A stretch of 64,000 nt of DNA, taken from assembly GCA_963971575.1 (NCBI GenBank), contig OZ020611.1:210593324-210657323 (forward strand), read 5' to 3'. Under the pieces are notes generated by a model that saw only the letters and a list, made by a program, of their open reading frames with translations, ran no database searches and was not told the origin of the DNA. Source of the DNA: Liopterus haemorrhoidalis (Eukaryota; Arthropoda; Insecta; Coleoptera; Dytiscidae). The translations under genes were made by a program, and so were the position numbers. This document shows positions 1-11,362 of this stretch, in pieces. Position 1 is the first letter of the stretch, and every line of letters begins with the position of its first letter.

Positions 1-332
1 TACCTTTTTAAATAGTTAAACAAAATACTAAATTTAATAACGTAAAATATTACTACAACGAATATATTATTACAACGAAAATATGCATCTATCAGTGTTA
101 CTCAAAAGTTTTTTTAAATTTCCAAGTGACATAATAGTGAAGCCTATGCGATAATATTTAACTATTTTATTAATTTTTCTCTATTTTATTCAGAATCCAT
201 GTATTCTTTATAGTGAAATAAAATATTATTGTTACGTTTAAATGGTACAAACGTAAATTAATTAACCGATTTGGATAATCCTTTGTACATTGTATGTATA
301 GATTAGAACTTCCCGAGTGTTATTGGCTATAT
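1..332. other. AT-rich sequence, no feature seen
   Basis: I see no coding potential, terminal repeats or RNA gene here. The stretch at 303-330 is partly repeated at 411-438 (both carry AGAACTTCC and a GTTAT.GGCTA core), so the hAT-like terminus between them may sit between duplicated copies. Confidence 0.4.
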
Positions 333-410
333 CAGTGTTTCTCAACCGGGGTGCCACGACACTCTCATCGGGGTGTCACCAATTTGAAAAATTATTTCTA
401 CGTTAAATTG
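333..410 (+). mobile_element. hAT-like 5' terminus (fragment)
   Basis: The sequence begins CAGTGTTTCTCAACCGGGG, the style of terminus used by many hAT elements, and a similar start occurs at 15085. A matching 3' end was not found within reach, so only the terminal piece is called. Confidence 0.4.
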
Positions 411-611
411 CTCAGAACTTCCTGTTTGTTATAGGCTAATGAAAATAATAATAATAATTTTTGCTGACGTTTCGTGGATGTACCGCGGGCGCGTCTCTTC
501 GATAACCACGTGACAGGCAAAAAACGAGTCACGAAGCGACTAGTTTTATAATCGCCATTGCGGCAAAATGCCTTATTATATTAAAACGAGTTTTGTCAAC
601 GTAGGGGGAGA

Positions 612-641
612 AGCCCGGCGTAGCCGGGCTGAGGCCCCTAG
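612..641 (+). mobile_element. Helitron-like 3' end (hairpin + CTAG)
   Basis: A perfect 8-bp stem (AGCCCGGC / GCCGGGCT, loop GTA, 612-630) is followed by seven bases and then CTAG (638-641) and a T. Helitrons end with a GC-rich hairpin just before CTRR and insert between A and T. The spacer is slightly shorter than the usual 10-12. No 5' TC end could be assigned. Confidence 0.45.
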
Positions 642-779
642 TTCTTTCATATTTTCATTCTTTGCAATTTTCTTTTCAAATTTTTTCTTTAAATTGCGTT
701 TTGGTTTAAAAATATTGCTTTTAAAAATTATAAAATATCCTTCGTAACAAAAACAATATTTAAAATTAGAAACATTTTT

Positions 780-844
780 TTTTGCCTGCAGTATAATTTT
801 CATCCGCAATGTGGCCTGGCAGCCAAAAGATTTGCCCACCCCTG
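780..844 (-). mobile_element. hAT-like terminus (fragment)
   Basis: Read on the minus strand, the block starts CAGGGGTGGGCAAATCTTTT and runs into a GGCCAC motif, as in Charlie-type hAT ends. The opposite end and the target duplication are not visible. The Helitron-like end at 612-641 may have inserted into this element. Confidence 0.45.
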
Positions 845-1548
845 CGCTAGAGGGATATGTGATAATTTGAGTTACCAATAATTATTTACTTTTCATTTCA
901 TGTGTGAGGCTTATTTTTGTAGCCGAATATCACACTTAAAACCTTAAAGAGTTACATTTTATAAAATGTTCCAAAATATTTTTTCTTTAAAGGTATTAAA
1001 AAAAGACTACAAAAGAGAACACCCTACTAGTATTTATTTAGCATATAATGTATTTATTTATTTACGTCCAACAAAACATTAAAAATAACAATAAAACATT
1101 TCAAACAAATTTAAAATATTCAGGAAATCCTAGTCATTCAAAAGTCATACATTTAAAATATCTTTTAAATATATGTCAATGTCGACTAAAGTATTTTAAA
1201 TATCCAAAAAGATTTCTAAGAACCACAATCACAACGACAAAATGAAAACAAACATAAACAAACATGAATTTCATTCTATTGAACGACCTTCGTTCATTGT
1301 GTTCCAGCTTTCACTGCCGTTAAGTTGGTAGCATCCCGGTGCGCAGAAAATCTACCGTGAAATCAACTGAAATGACGTATTTGACATGGCTTTTCATTCT
1401 AAATGTTGGCAGTACTGGAGACCTAATTCAATGATGACATTGAAGGTCCCTTAAATAAATTGTTTTACGGTTTAATTTGGTAAATTATTTAGAAACTTTT
1501 TGAAAATTATGTTGTCAAGTGGATATTTTTATTTAAAATATATACCTA
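845..1548. other. AT-rich sequence, no feature seen
   Basis: There is no supported gene. The short open frame at 1048-1245 has low-complexity Lys/Asn-rich composition and resembles nothing I know. Confidence 0.4.
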
Positions 1549-1936
1549 TACTCTATCTCAGAAAGACTGATAGTAATAAATCATTTTGACAGGCAGTTAC
1601 CAGTGGCGTTCACATTTTAAACACGTTTAAATTGGTTTTGTGTATTTTTATATTACTATTTATCATTTTATTAAACGCATGCCTGTGACCATATTTATCA
1701 TATCATTAAACACACCCCTGTGACCATATTTTTCCTCAAAATATTAGGGTCAAATTGTGCTTAACCCTAGTTCGTATTTCCATATAATATGTGCGGCACA
1801 CTCGGTTGTTTTTAACAATATTTCGTTTCGAACTATTCATATTTTGTCGCTTTTGTTTTGCCGCTTCTGTGTGAAAAAACAATAACTTTTTACAAATAAT
1901 AAATTTTATTACTATCAGTCTTTCTGAGATAGAGTA
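1549..1936. mobile_element. 388-bp MITE with ~33-bp TIRs, TA target site
   Basis: The ends are near-perfect inverted repeats (TACTCTATCTCAGAAAGACT... and its complement), flanked by TA at 1547-1548 and 1937-1938. There is no coding capacity. The TA duplication and size fit a non-autonomous Tc1/mariner-superfamily element. Confidence 0.8.
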
Positions 1937-1984
1937 TAGTTTTAATATTTAATAAGTATCTTTAGTATTATTAGGTACAGACTA

Positions 1985-2152
1985 TTCCAAACGATTAGGC
2001 GGAACTAACTGGAATTTTCATTTTTGTAAGTTATCATTAGCTCTTTTTTTATATATTGAAGTTGCCTTTTCCTGAACAAAATGATCAAAAGCTTCAATCA
2101 ATCTGTAAAAATTACTAGATTTGAAAATCTAGTTCCGCCTAATCGTTTGGAA
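1985..2152. mobile_element. 168-bp MITE, TIR TTCCAAACGATTAGGCGGAA
   Basis: Inverted ends of about 23 bp are flanked by TA (1983-1984, 2153-2154). A second, damaged copy of the same family is at 34733-35420; both share the internal words AACAAAATGATCAAAA and AAAATCTAGTT. Confidence 0.8.
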
Positions 2153-2319
2153 TAGACTTTACTAAATGTGATTTTCATGATTTTATGATTACAATTAACT
2201 ATTTTTAGTCTGCAGGGCGTTTTTGAGAATTGTTTAAGTATTGCTAACTTATTAAACAATATGTCATATATGTTTAAAAATGAAAATCAGGATTTTGCCC
2301 TAGGCAATTCCTAAAGTTG

Positions 2320-3180
2320 CGAAACTAGATTTAGGGTGAATTATAGAACCCTTCGTATGATGAAAAGAGGTAAAATGTTTTTTCACGAATTTCTCAATAT
2401 TACTTAGGCTTGATGAGATAACGTCTTGATTTTTACTCAATAAGGTTATCCGTATGCATGTATCAAAATGTATTTCAGGATTTTGCTCCAATCAACCCTT
2501 AAAGGGGCGAATTATGGAATCCTTCGTATCATCTTTGTTTATTGAGTTATAACATTTCTTTTTGGCATTTCAATTTAGGTCACTCCATAAGGGGTATATT
2601 GGTATATTTTTTATTAGAGATTCGAGAAGTATATTCGTTTCATAACAAAAGCACCACTAAGAATGAATTTTTTGAAATTCGACCTTCAAGCTGATGATAA
2701 AGGGTAATATGTTTCTTTATGGGTTCTTCAATATCTCTTAGGTCTGATGAGATATCGTCTTGGATTTCGCTTACAAAGTTTACCCGTACAACCCTAATTA
2801 ACCCCTGAAGGGGCAAATATAAATTTAGAGTGAATTATAGAATCCCTTCGTATCTCCTCTATTTTTTGAGTTATACAATCCTTTTTGACATAGATGTCTT
2901 TTTAAAATCTTTCGATGGTTTCGATAGATTTTTTAAATTTCACCCCAAAGGGGTAAATTAAGATTTTTTATTATAAACAAGAATTTCCGGGAGTATATTC
3001 TTTCTATGAAGTAAGGACCCAATAAGAAGGGATTTTCCAAATTTGACCCCTGAGGAGTGAAAAAGGGTAAAATATTTTTTCACGGATTTCTTAATTACCT
3101 CTTAGGGCAGATAAGACATCGTCTAGATTTTTGCGTACAAAATTTACCCTTGCGCAAACTTAAAAACATAACTCAGGATT
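2320..3180 (+). repeat. Three ~350-bp tandem units
   Basis: A block with GGTAAAATG.TTTTTTCACG, then TTAGG..TGATGAGATA.CGTCT, then an AGGGGCGAATTATGGAATCC-like segment recurs. The TGATGAGATA word or its variant lies at about 2411, 2745 and 3109, giving periods of roughly 334 and 364. It is non-coding and probably internal to the Helitron-like element ending at 3385. Confidence 0.7.
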
Positions 3181-3385
3181 TTCCTCTAATAAGTAAAGAA
3201 GAGACTTGAAGGAAGACTGCCTCTCACATGAGCAGATCTGCATCAGAGTTAAATTACAGAGTAGCCTGGTGATCCTAACATCCGATGGAAGAATCACCAA
3301 TGTGATTTACAAACATAACTATTCATAATTGCAGGATGATGACAGACCGTCAGTATACCGTAGCAAAGCACGGGTACTCAGCTAG
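3181..3385 (+). mobile_element. Helitron-like 3' end
   Basis: The sequence ends CCGTAGCAAAGCACGG, which forms a 6-bp stem with one bulge and an AAA loop. This is followed by GTACTCAG, CTAG (3382-3385) and T. This is the expected Helitron 3' architecture. The element probably includes the tandem units upstream; its 5' TC end was not located. Confidence 0.6.
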
Positions 3386-3399
3386 TATGAGGTATAAAC

Positions 3400-3685
3400 A
3401 GTGCCGATCTTAGGGGTTTGAGGGGCTGTTTGCAAAAATAAATGCGGAGCTGAAAAAATTGAACTATAGACGGGGCAAGGGGATGGGTCGCACTATTCAC
3501 TATGTGCGGTGCATACCCTACGCCACCTATATAAGAGCTCTGGATATAAGAGCCATATTACAACGTTTGCTCCAGGTACTAAAATATCACCGCACGGCCC
3601 TGCTTTTGACGGAATCATAGCAAAAAATATTGTCCCAAATATTCAAAATTCGGGCTCTTTATTAGCTGTCTGCAATTAATAAATA
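3400..3685. other. Possible hAT-like end, otherwise unassigned
   Basis: At 3400, CAGTGCCGATCTTAGGGGTT resembles a hAT start, but no partner end with a target duplication was found. The rest is non-coding. Confidence 0.25.
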
Positions 3686-4870
3686 CTTACTTACTTACTT
3701 ACTTAATCGTTGAGCCCTTTTACCAGCACTGGTGTTGGGCTTTGTATGTAGAGTTTGATTGCTACTTGTACTTGTTCTCTTCTTTCGTGTGAGAACGGCG
3801 TCACAGCTTTTTCCATTCACTCCTATTCTTCATCCTACTTTTCGCTCCATTCCAGGTGATGCCTCTTCTCTCTATTGCACTTTTGATTTCGTCATTCCAC
3901 TCCTTTCTCGGTCTTCCTCGGCGTCTTCCTTTAGTTACTTTGTTCTCGTAAACCTTCTTCGTGTCTCTACTATCTTCCATCCTTTGGGTATGACCGTACC
4001 ACCTAAGTTGCCCTTCTTATATTACTTCTTCTACTGGTTTAGTTCCCAGTTCTTCTCTATATTCTTAGCTTCTCCGTTGTTGTCCAAGCCTCTGACCATA
4101 TGTCAGCACTGGTATGGCCACTTTCTTAAATATCTGAACTTCTGCCTCAGTTGGAATTTCCCGTTTTGCCAAGAATGTGTTCTTAATGCTATTAAATAGC
4201 CTGCCAGCAGATCTAACTTGGTCCGTTATTCCTTGGTCTATTTTCCCGTCTGCTGTAAAACGGAGATATTTGAAATGCTCGACCTGTTGTATGGTTTTTC
4301 CTTCTAATTTAATATGATGTTTCACCGGTGCTTATAATCATACTTTTGGTTTTCTCGCAACTTATTTTCATGTTTATCATGCCTAGTCAGTAATTATAAA
4401 TATCAAGGTTACCTTGTAGACTTTCCTCATTGTTGGCGATTAGGACCTTGTCGTCTGCATAGCACAGCTCTGAGATGGTAAACTTGTTCATTTTCCAATA
4501 ACCTGCAGAATATTGTTGTATTTTTTTTTCTTGCATTTTTACTGGCTGTATCGAGTACCATTGTAAACAGAAGTGGGCTTAATATATCCTTGCCTTAGAC
4601 CGATTACCGTTTCAAAAAAACTAGACCGGCAGTTGTTGGTTTGTACATAGCATTTAGTTCCGTCATATAGGTTCTGCACTCCTGCTATAAGATATTCCTC
4701 TACTCCTCTTAAACCTGAGTACATTCCATACATCATCTCGCTTTATCCTGTCGTATGCTTTCTCTAGGTCTATGAAGCAGACATGTAACTCCCTGTCTTC
4801 TCTAATCACCTTTTCGCTGATCTGGCGCAACAGGAATATCAGGTCCAACACTCCTCTGGTAGGCCTGAAT
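3686..4870 (-). pseudogene. 5'-truncated LINE reverse transcriptase relic
   Basis: On the minus strand, frameshifted segments give reverse transcriptase motifs in order: RPTRGVLDLIF near 4850, FIDLEKAYDRI near 4770, a degenerate RQG motif near 4590, YADD at 4450-4461, then the thumb region (HFKYLRFTADGKI near 4270). The C-terminal basic tail GRRRGRPRKEWNDEIK is near 3880. The body ends in a (TAAG)n tail at 3686-3706, typical of some non-LTR elements. The order and tail mark a LINE of the RTE/CR1-like type (clade not certain). There are several frame breaks, and the 5' end stops where the hAT element at 4871 begins. It is not functional. Confidence 0.85.
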
Positions 4871-6108
4871 TAGGGATGGGAAAAAAGCATCGATGTATCG
4901 AAAACATCGATGTTTGCTTTAAAAACATCGATTTTCAGATGGCGATAGTATCGATAAAACATCGATGTCTACTACCGATGTCGATGTTTAAACTTTGAAA
5001 TTCAGAAACTACTGCTAGAGCGCTGAAATCTTAAAATTTTAATTTGTATTAATATTAGTACACAAAATATCAGCGCCATCTATTGTGATATAACAATACT
5101 AATAGTGTTAGTTCTTATTCTTCTTAGCAGTTAGCAGAATAAGTAAAAAATAAGAAAAAACTTCTAATTTTTGCAAACAATGCAACGACCAACGACGCCA
5201 ACAAACTTGTTGCTTTTTGAGTCTTGTTGACAATTTCCCAGTTGCTATTCCTCCAATCCCTGGAATTACCGTATTTGGAAATATAATTATAATTTATTTA
5301 TTAATAAAACTATTATTAGGATTATTATATTGTAACGTTAGTGTAAAATAAATATTAGGATTGCTATGTTAGTGTTATTGAGAATAAACATTACCTATAG
5401 AGGCGCTGTTGTCGCTTACAAAATGGCGATTGGAATAGGATTTTTTTACATTTGCCATTTGATACACAACAATTCACATTGCAGTTAATTTTCTGTTGCG
5501 ATTTTAAAGACATTTTATTAAAGTTTTCTTCACTTTAATACATACAAACAATGCAATTAAATGAGCCACATTCAACAAAATCCTATTCCGTTCCAAAATA
5601 TTCCGCTAGGCGTCACTTCAGTTATTGTCAGTTCTCAATAAAAAATGTAATATGTCTTTCAACTTAAAAAAGTGAAAAAAAAATGTGTATAACAGTATGT
5701 TATTTTTATGTTAAATAATATAAAATTAACATTAAGATTACTATATTAGTATTATAATAAAATGCAATATTTCATTTTAGAAATGTAAAAATAGTAGGAA
5801 CAAACTAGGATTATTATATTGGGTAATGTTAATGTAAAATTAATTACTATTAAAAAAGAATATTTCTATTTAAAAATCTAATAAATGCTTTTTGTGTATT
5901 ATAAGTTACTTTTTTTCGTATTTTATCTTTACATTATTAAATAAAACCTACATAATATAAATAAATACCTTTTTTTAATATTAATAAAACATCGATGTAT
6001 CGCAAACATCGATGTTTTTCCTTCGATGTTTTTTCAACATCGATAGTAAGGCGTCAATGTTAACATCGATGTTAAACATCGATGTTTTGCCTTCAATGCA
6101 CAACCCTA
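4871..6108. mobile_element. hAT-like element with CATCGATG subterminal repeats (long copy)
   Basis: The ends are TAGGGATG on the left and, reversed, TAGGGTTG on the right. Both subterminal regions (4885-5000 and 5990-6090) are crowded with ACATCGATGTT and TATCGATA palindromes. A 240-bp relative sits at 56181-56420 with the same ends. The flanking 8-mers (GCCTGAAT / GCCAAAAA) match only partly, so the target duplication is weak. The 1 kb interior is AT-rich and shows no transposase. Confidence 0.65.
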
Positions 6109-6139
6109 GCCAAAAATTCTAGCGAAGATCTTAGCTACT

Positions 6140-6215
6140 GTACTAAATTAATAAAGACCCACGAAATCCTGAAATATGTGAAAATTCACACTTCACATCA
6201 ATTCCTGGAAAATAT
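6140..6215 (+). repeat. Family 1 terminal fragment
   Basis: The piece CACGAAATCCTGAAATATGTG plus the palindrome GTGAAAATTCAC matches the 3' end of the family 1 repeats at 41505-42550 and 47430-48483. Confidence 0.6.
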
Positions 6216-7590
6216 GTATAATAAAATATCTGTCGTAAGATAAATGTTGAATTTCCCAATTTCCTGTTGCCTGAGTATTATAATATGTTGGTGTTTACAA
6301 GCGGATCCGGTTGTAGAAGTAGGCAGTGGTAGTGTCATCTCGCGCGATGGTGGCGTACGATGGAATTACAGACTGATCTCCAAATGGTCCTGGCTGCTTC
6401 CAATAAAACCTGTAAGTTATACGTCAGGTCTCCGGCGTTGATATTGTTTGTTTGACGTACATTGGGAATATAAAAGTCTCCAGTAGTAGCTGCAACAGCA
6501 GGCACTGCTCCCCGCAGTTACAATTCCGTACGAATAAAAAATTGTTGTTTACGGGCAATACGTGACGTGAAATTGAAAACATAATGCAAAGTGTGCTCTG
6601 CTGACTCTTTTGACTTCTTGCATCGTACGACAAATGTCATCTCGATATCTTTTTATTTCATACTTATGTTACTAGATAAATTCTATACTTTTTATGCAGC
6701 ACACAAACTTATTTTTCATAACATTTATTTGGTTGAGTAGTACGGACAAAGAAATATATTTGTGTTTTATTAAACTGTTAAGAAAATAAAAGAATATTTA
6801 ATTTATGTAACACTGAATGGCGTAATTATCTGTCCATCTGTCTGTGCGGAAGAAATTGTGGCTAAAAATTTGAACCTAGAATATTGAACTTTGGTATACT
6901 TACAAAGTTACGTGTCGTTTATGTGTAGTAGTGTAACAATGGTTGGCAATGATTTTCATTTATTTTAATAAATTTCATTTGTTTTTACAAATTGCCAAAA
7001 GTGGTCTACTGCTTTTAGGCCGATAACATCCACAGACACCGCCGATTCAGCGGTGAAAGTGCTGGAACCGATGTTGACGCCGCGTGTCTCTCTTTTACAA
7101 CATTCTCTCCAGCGTCGTGCTTACTCGGCGCCGCTCAATGTTACCTTGTTTTTTTCGGTATTTTGTCATCTTTATTTCTACATCCGAAACTTATATCTTT
7201 GTACATAATTTCTTTGTAAATGTTGCTACATTTAGAAATTAAGTCAAAATTTTTGTCACTATTTCCCCTTTTGCACAATAGTAGAAATATTTTTGTTAGT
7301 TGTATTTATTACGAATCGTTTGATTGGTTAAACACGCGTGTAGTCTCTTCCATAGCTGAATCATTACTTCAAAAGTGGTCTGCCTCGCGTGTTTACGCAT
7401 GCCAGCGTTAGTTTACGTTGGTTTGACAAATTGAAGGCCTACCCGATTTCCTTTAATATTTGATTGAGTTTTCACCACCTTTATAAAACCCAAATAAATT
7501 AAAAGAATCTTCCCAAAACCTATTTTCAAGTGTTTCTGTCGTCGTTTTACCAGTTTAGAATAAAATCCAACCAATAAATTCGGTTGTACT
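6216..7590. other. Unassigned, with weak family 1 microsatellite fragment
   Basis: About 6825-6905 carries CTGTCCATCTGTCTGTGCGG then GGCTAAAA and TTTGGTATACTTAC, a diverged family 1 core. A moderately GC-rich segment lies at 7015-7140. There is no convincing gene. Confidence 0.35.
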
Positions 7591-7598
7591 ATTCTGTT

Positions 7599-7868
7599 CA
7601 GAGCCGCAGTAAGGGGGGGGGGGCGACGACCCCTAGCGCAGTAAGGAAAAGGGCGCCGACGAGCTTGGGGGCGCCACATTGCAAAGGTGAGGACCTTTTT
7701 TTTTTGCTTACCACTTGGATTTTGAGAGGTGAGGACCTTTTTTTTTACTCATCACTTGGATTTTGGGAGGTGAGGACCTTTTTTTTTGCTCATCACTTGG
7801 GTTTTATTTGCCAAGGGCGCCAAAACACGGTTTTGCCCCTAGCGCAAGTTTTCCTTACTGCGGCTCTG
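7599..7868. mobile_element. 270-bp hAT MITE with perfect 8-bp TSD
   Basis: The inverted ends CAGAGCCGCAGTAAGG and CCTTACTGCGGCTCTG are flanked by identical 8-mers ATTCTGTT at 7591-7598 and 7869-7876. The TSD length and CAG..CTG ends indicate hAT. The interior carries about three copies of a ~38-bp minisatellite (7685-7800, GGTGAGGACCTTTTTTTTT plus GCTCATCACTTGG). Confidence 0.9.
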
Positions 7869-7876
7869 ATTCTGTT

Positions 7877-8734
7877 CACATCAACAAGTACACTACGACT
7901 GATTTTTTCACGTTTTTACAACAACCGTTTTGAGTTAAATGCACATTTTTGACAAAAATCATGTCAAAATAAAGTTTTATAAAATTACATTTCCTTGATT
8001 AATCTACGTGTTCGGGTATGTAAGTAATAACTAAAAATAATAATTTAAATTAACGCTATTTTAATGATAATGATAGTGGACTGTATTATATATAATTTTG
8101 TCAAAATTATTGCAATTTCTTGGCTCTCAGTGGCAAAACCATTTTTTCATTAAACACTACGTCGTTTATTTTTATTTAATCATAATTGGCGCGATAGCCC
8201 GATGTGAGTCCAGGCCTCCTGTTTCCAGGTTTTATGACTTTATGTTCAATTTGTGTACATTCAGTATATGGTCGGTTTTACGTCCATTTTTAGCGTACAC
8301 AGAAAAGCACCTACAGTTTATAGCCGTTTGTCAACGGTGTAAGCAGAACCTTACATTTGTATAAATATTTTTTACGCGAATTGGTGCAAACTATTTAACG
8401 CTTGCGGCAAAGTTTTATTTAATACCCGACACAAAAATAAAACAAGTAAATAAATATCAGTAAATATTGTTTACATATTTTTCGAGTAATACATATTTAT
8501 TTGAAGTTTAAGTATTTTTTCATATATGAGGAGGTAACATTCAAATCTTGTTTTGTCACAGTAATGCAGTTTAGAGATAATTGAAAAAACATTATATTTC
8601 AGTTTGTAATAAGTTGGGAACTAATTTTTCGACCCACTTATTACTGAGGTCCCAAACATTGTATTTTAACATATCAGTAAAATTTTAATGAGCAAAAATA
8701 TGAAAAATCGAAAAAATGACGATTTGACCGGATA
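7877..8734. other. AT-rich sequence, no feature seen
   Basis: There are no terminal repeats or domain-bearing frames. The 88-codon frame at 8098-8364 has no recognisable domain. Confidence 0.35.
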
Positions 8735-8885
8735 TCACCCGTTAGCCAATTACGGGAGAGGGTATCACCTGTCAGACAATCAAGAGACAGGGTGTCCCCA
8801 GTTAGGCAATCATGAGGAAAATTGACGTCATAATGTTACCGACAATACATACAGACACTTGCTAATTATATAGTTAGATTATTTA
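8735..8885 (+). repeat. Left flanking direct repeat of the 120-bp satellite
   Basis: CCAGTTAGGCAATCATGAGG, TGACGTCA.A.TGTTACC and ACTTGCTAATTATATA recur in the same order at 9905-10012, on the other side of the satellite array. Confidence 0.7.
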
Positions 8886-8969
8886 TTCATCAACTTTTTA
8901 AGATGGGAAAACGATTCACTTTTATTCAGTACATTACATTTATATTGTTAAAACTAAAAATAATTTTAG

Positions 8970-9900
8970 ACGTTAATTTATGCCTACGAAACCCTAGACA
9001 TTTATGTATGTAATTATATTCGTAGATTCTTAGAGAATAAATCTGCAAAATATTGTTCATATCAGTCAAAGGATACAAGAGTGTTTAAAATTTCATTTTT
9101 ATGCCTACGAAATCCTAGATATTTCTATATATAATTATATTCGTAGATTTTTTGAGAATAAATCTGCAAAATATTGTTCATATCAGTTAAAGGATATAGA
9201 CCTGTCTTGAGTTTTTCTTTTATACTTACGAAACCCTAAATATTTCTATATATAGTTATAATCGTAGATTCTTAGAGAATAAATCTGCAAAATATTGTTC
9301 ATATCGGTTAAAGCATACAGGTGTGTCTTGAGTTTCTCTTTTATTCCTACGAAACCCTAAACATTTCTATATGTAATTTTATCCGTAGTTTCTTAGAGAA
9401 TAAATCTGCAAAATATTTTTCATATCAATCATAGGATATAGGAGTGCCTGGAGTATCTTGTTTATGCCTACGAATCCTAGATATTTCTGTAAATAATTAT
9501 ATTTGTAGATTCTTAGAAAATAAATCTGCAAAATATTGTTCGTATCACTCAAAGAATGTAGGAGTGTCTAGAGTTTCTTGTTTATGCATACGAAATCTTA
9601 GACATTTTTATACGTTATTTTATCCGCAGATTCTTAGGAAATAAATCTGCAAAATATATTTCATATCGATCATAGGATATAGGAGTGTCTAGAATTTCTT
9701 GTTTATGCCTACGAAACCCTATACATTTCTATACGTTATTTTATCCACAGATTCTTAGAAAATAAATCTGCCAAATATTTTTCATATCTATCATAGGATA
9801 TAGGAATGTCTAGAGTTTCTTGTTTATGACTAAGAAACCCTAGGAATTTCTGTATGTTATTTAATTCGCAGTTTCTTAGAGAATAAATCTGCAAAATACC
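8970..9900. repeat. ~120-bp satellite, eight units
   Basis: Units start with TGCCTACGAAACCCTAGACA or variants near 8981, 9102, 9223, 9345, 9465, 9585, 9706 and 9827. Each contains TCTTAGAGAATAAATCTGC and AAAATATTGTTCATATC. The unit start resembles the terminal TACCTGCGAAACCCTGAA motif of family 1 repeats. Confidence 0.9.
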
Positions 9901-9904
9901 TATC

Positions 9905-10012
9905 AATCAAGAGACCTCAAAAGTTCCCAGTTAGCCAATCACGAGAACCTTAGGAGAAATGACGTCACAGTGTTACCCAGATCACAAACACACACTAGCT
10001 AATTATATATGT
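9905..10012 (+). repeat. Right flanking direct repeat of the satellite
   Basis: It matches 8735-8885: CCCAGTTAGCCAATCACGAG, ATGACGTCACAGTGTTACCC, CACTAGCTAATTATATAT. The pair brackets the satellite. Confidence 0.7.
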
Positions 10013-10978
10013 ATATTTTTTTAAATATTATTATTTGTTTGTCATTTTTATAATATATAAATCCAAACTTGAATTTTCCAAACAATTACATGAAACTTCT
10101 TATTGAGGAACTTATACAGATGGAAGATTGTAGATGTTTTATCGGGTACCCGGTTCCGGTTTTCGGTTGAAACCGGTTACGTAATTTTCAAGCACCCGAT
10201 ATCGGATATCCGATTCCTATATGCTCGATTTGTGAATGCACTATTTTGTAGCATTTACCAAGTTCATAAAAAAAATAATAAAAATAAAAACAAACTTTTT
10301 AAATTTTGTATTTATTTTTTTGTCTCTTCTTCTTCTTCTTCTTCTGATTTGTTGGCTTTGGTGAGGTCACCATTCCGCCAGTGCATTTTTTTGTCTCGTC
10401 TGAGCGTTGTAAATGATTCCAACCGTTACATATTAATTTTAAGATTTTATTTTATACGTTTACCAAAGAGGAAGACCTGATCCAATATTTCAGTTTAGGT
10501 TTTTGCTTAAAAGAATGCCAAATTTCTAGCCGTTTGGCAATAATTTCTGTCGCACAGTCAAACAGACAGATAAGTGATGTTTTAAGGGTTTCCTACAAAA
10601 TTCTAATATCGTACGAAATACGGGTAGGATAGATACCTTGATACCTTAAAATTAAACATCATTTTTGTTCAATAATAAAATTATTAAGTGTACCAAATCA
10701 TTGCTTGACTTTTAATGTTAATTAGAACATTTCTTTATCATTATGCAATCATATGCCAACATTGTTGTTTTATTTCAATATGTTTAAAATGTTAATATAA
10801 ATAATTTATAGTAAAGGCGTGAAAGACTTTATAAACCTATAAACAGTTATAAATCCCAATAAGTATTTAGTATTTATTTTATTGTGAGTAATAAAATAAA
10901 TTAGTAACACGAAGAAGGTAATTATAGCTGTTCAGCTGTGAGACCTATTCCTCTGATATGTTAATTAACTCGACAATT
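10013..10978. other. Unassigned, with family 1 core fragment on minus strand
   Basis: 10125-10215 is a run of short GGTACCCGG/CGGATATCCG-like palindromes, similar in style to 53755-53835. 10525-10640 reads in reverse as a diverged family 1 core (AGCCGTTTGGC, then CAAACAGACAGA, then AAGGGTTTCCTAC). A TTC-rich run is at 10324-10347. No gene is supported. Confidence 0.4.
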
Positions 10979-11179
10979 TTATTTTATAGATACGTTATTG
11001 CCCGCTTTTAACTTTACAAGATTGTTCACAAGGATAACAGCGGAACGCTTGCTTCTTCCGCCATAAAAATTGATTGTTGGATCGTTGACATACACTTTAA
11101 TTGCTTCCTTATTGATTTTTTTGTGTCCGAACATTATAATTTGATTGTTTAATTTAAAACAGGGTCTTAAGGAACTCAC
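10979..11179 (-). CDS. Small open frame of unknown nature
   Basis: This is a 66-codon frame with a mixed, non-repetitive composition and a C-terminal segment LVKLKAGNNVSIK. I do not recognise a family with confidence. The segment is faintly like the end of a C1q/TNF beta-sandwich, but this is too weak to call. It could be an exon or a chance frame. It lies next to LINE remains. Confidence 0.15.
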   Translation of the reverse strand: MSSLRPCFKLNNQIIMFGHKKINKEAIKVYVNDPTINFYGGRSKRSAVILVNNLVKLKAGNNVSIK

Positions 11180-11362
11180 TCATCCTTGGTTTGGAACTAA
11201 GGGTACGAACACGTAGAAATATTATTGTTAGTCTATATAAGCGCTTGTAAACATGCGCCGACTTGAAATGTAAATATGCATTCATTTATAATGAAGCATA
11301 TTTACATTTTTATGATAAGACATTTAAGATAGATAATTTAGAAATAATAGAACATTTGGGAT

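Noticed and set aside
530..541. Another Helitron end at CGACTAG|T
   Set aside because: There is no convincing hairpin immediately upstream.
3400..3600. Complete hAT element starting CAGTGCCGATC
   Set aside because: The candidate right end (CACGGCCCTG near 3600) does not give a matching 8-bp duplication.
10979..11179. C1q/TNF-like domain
   Set aside because: Only a short C-terminal stretch is suggestive; listed as an unknown small frame instead.
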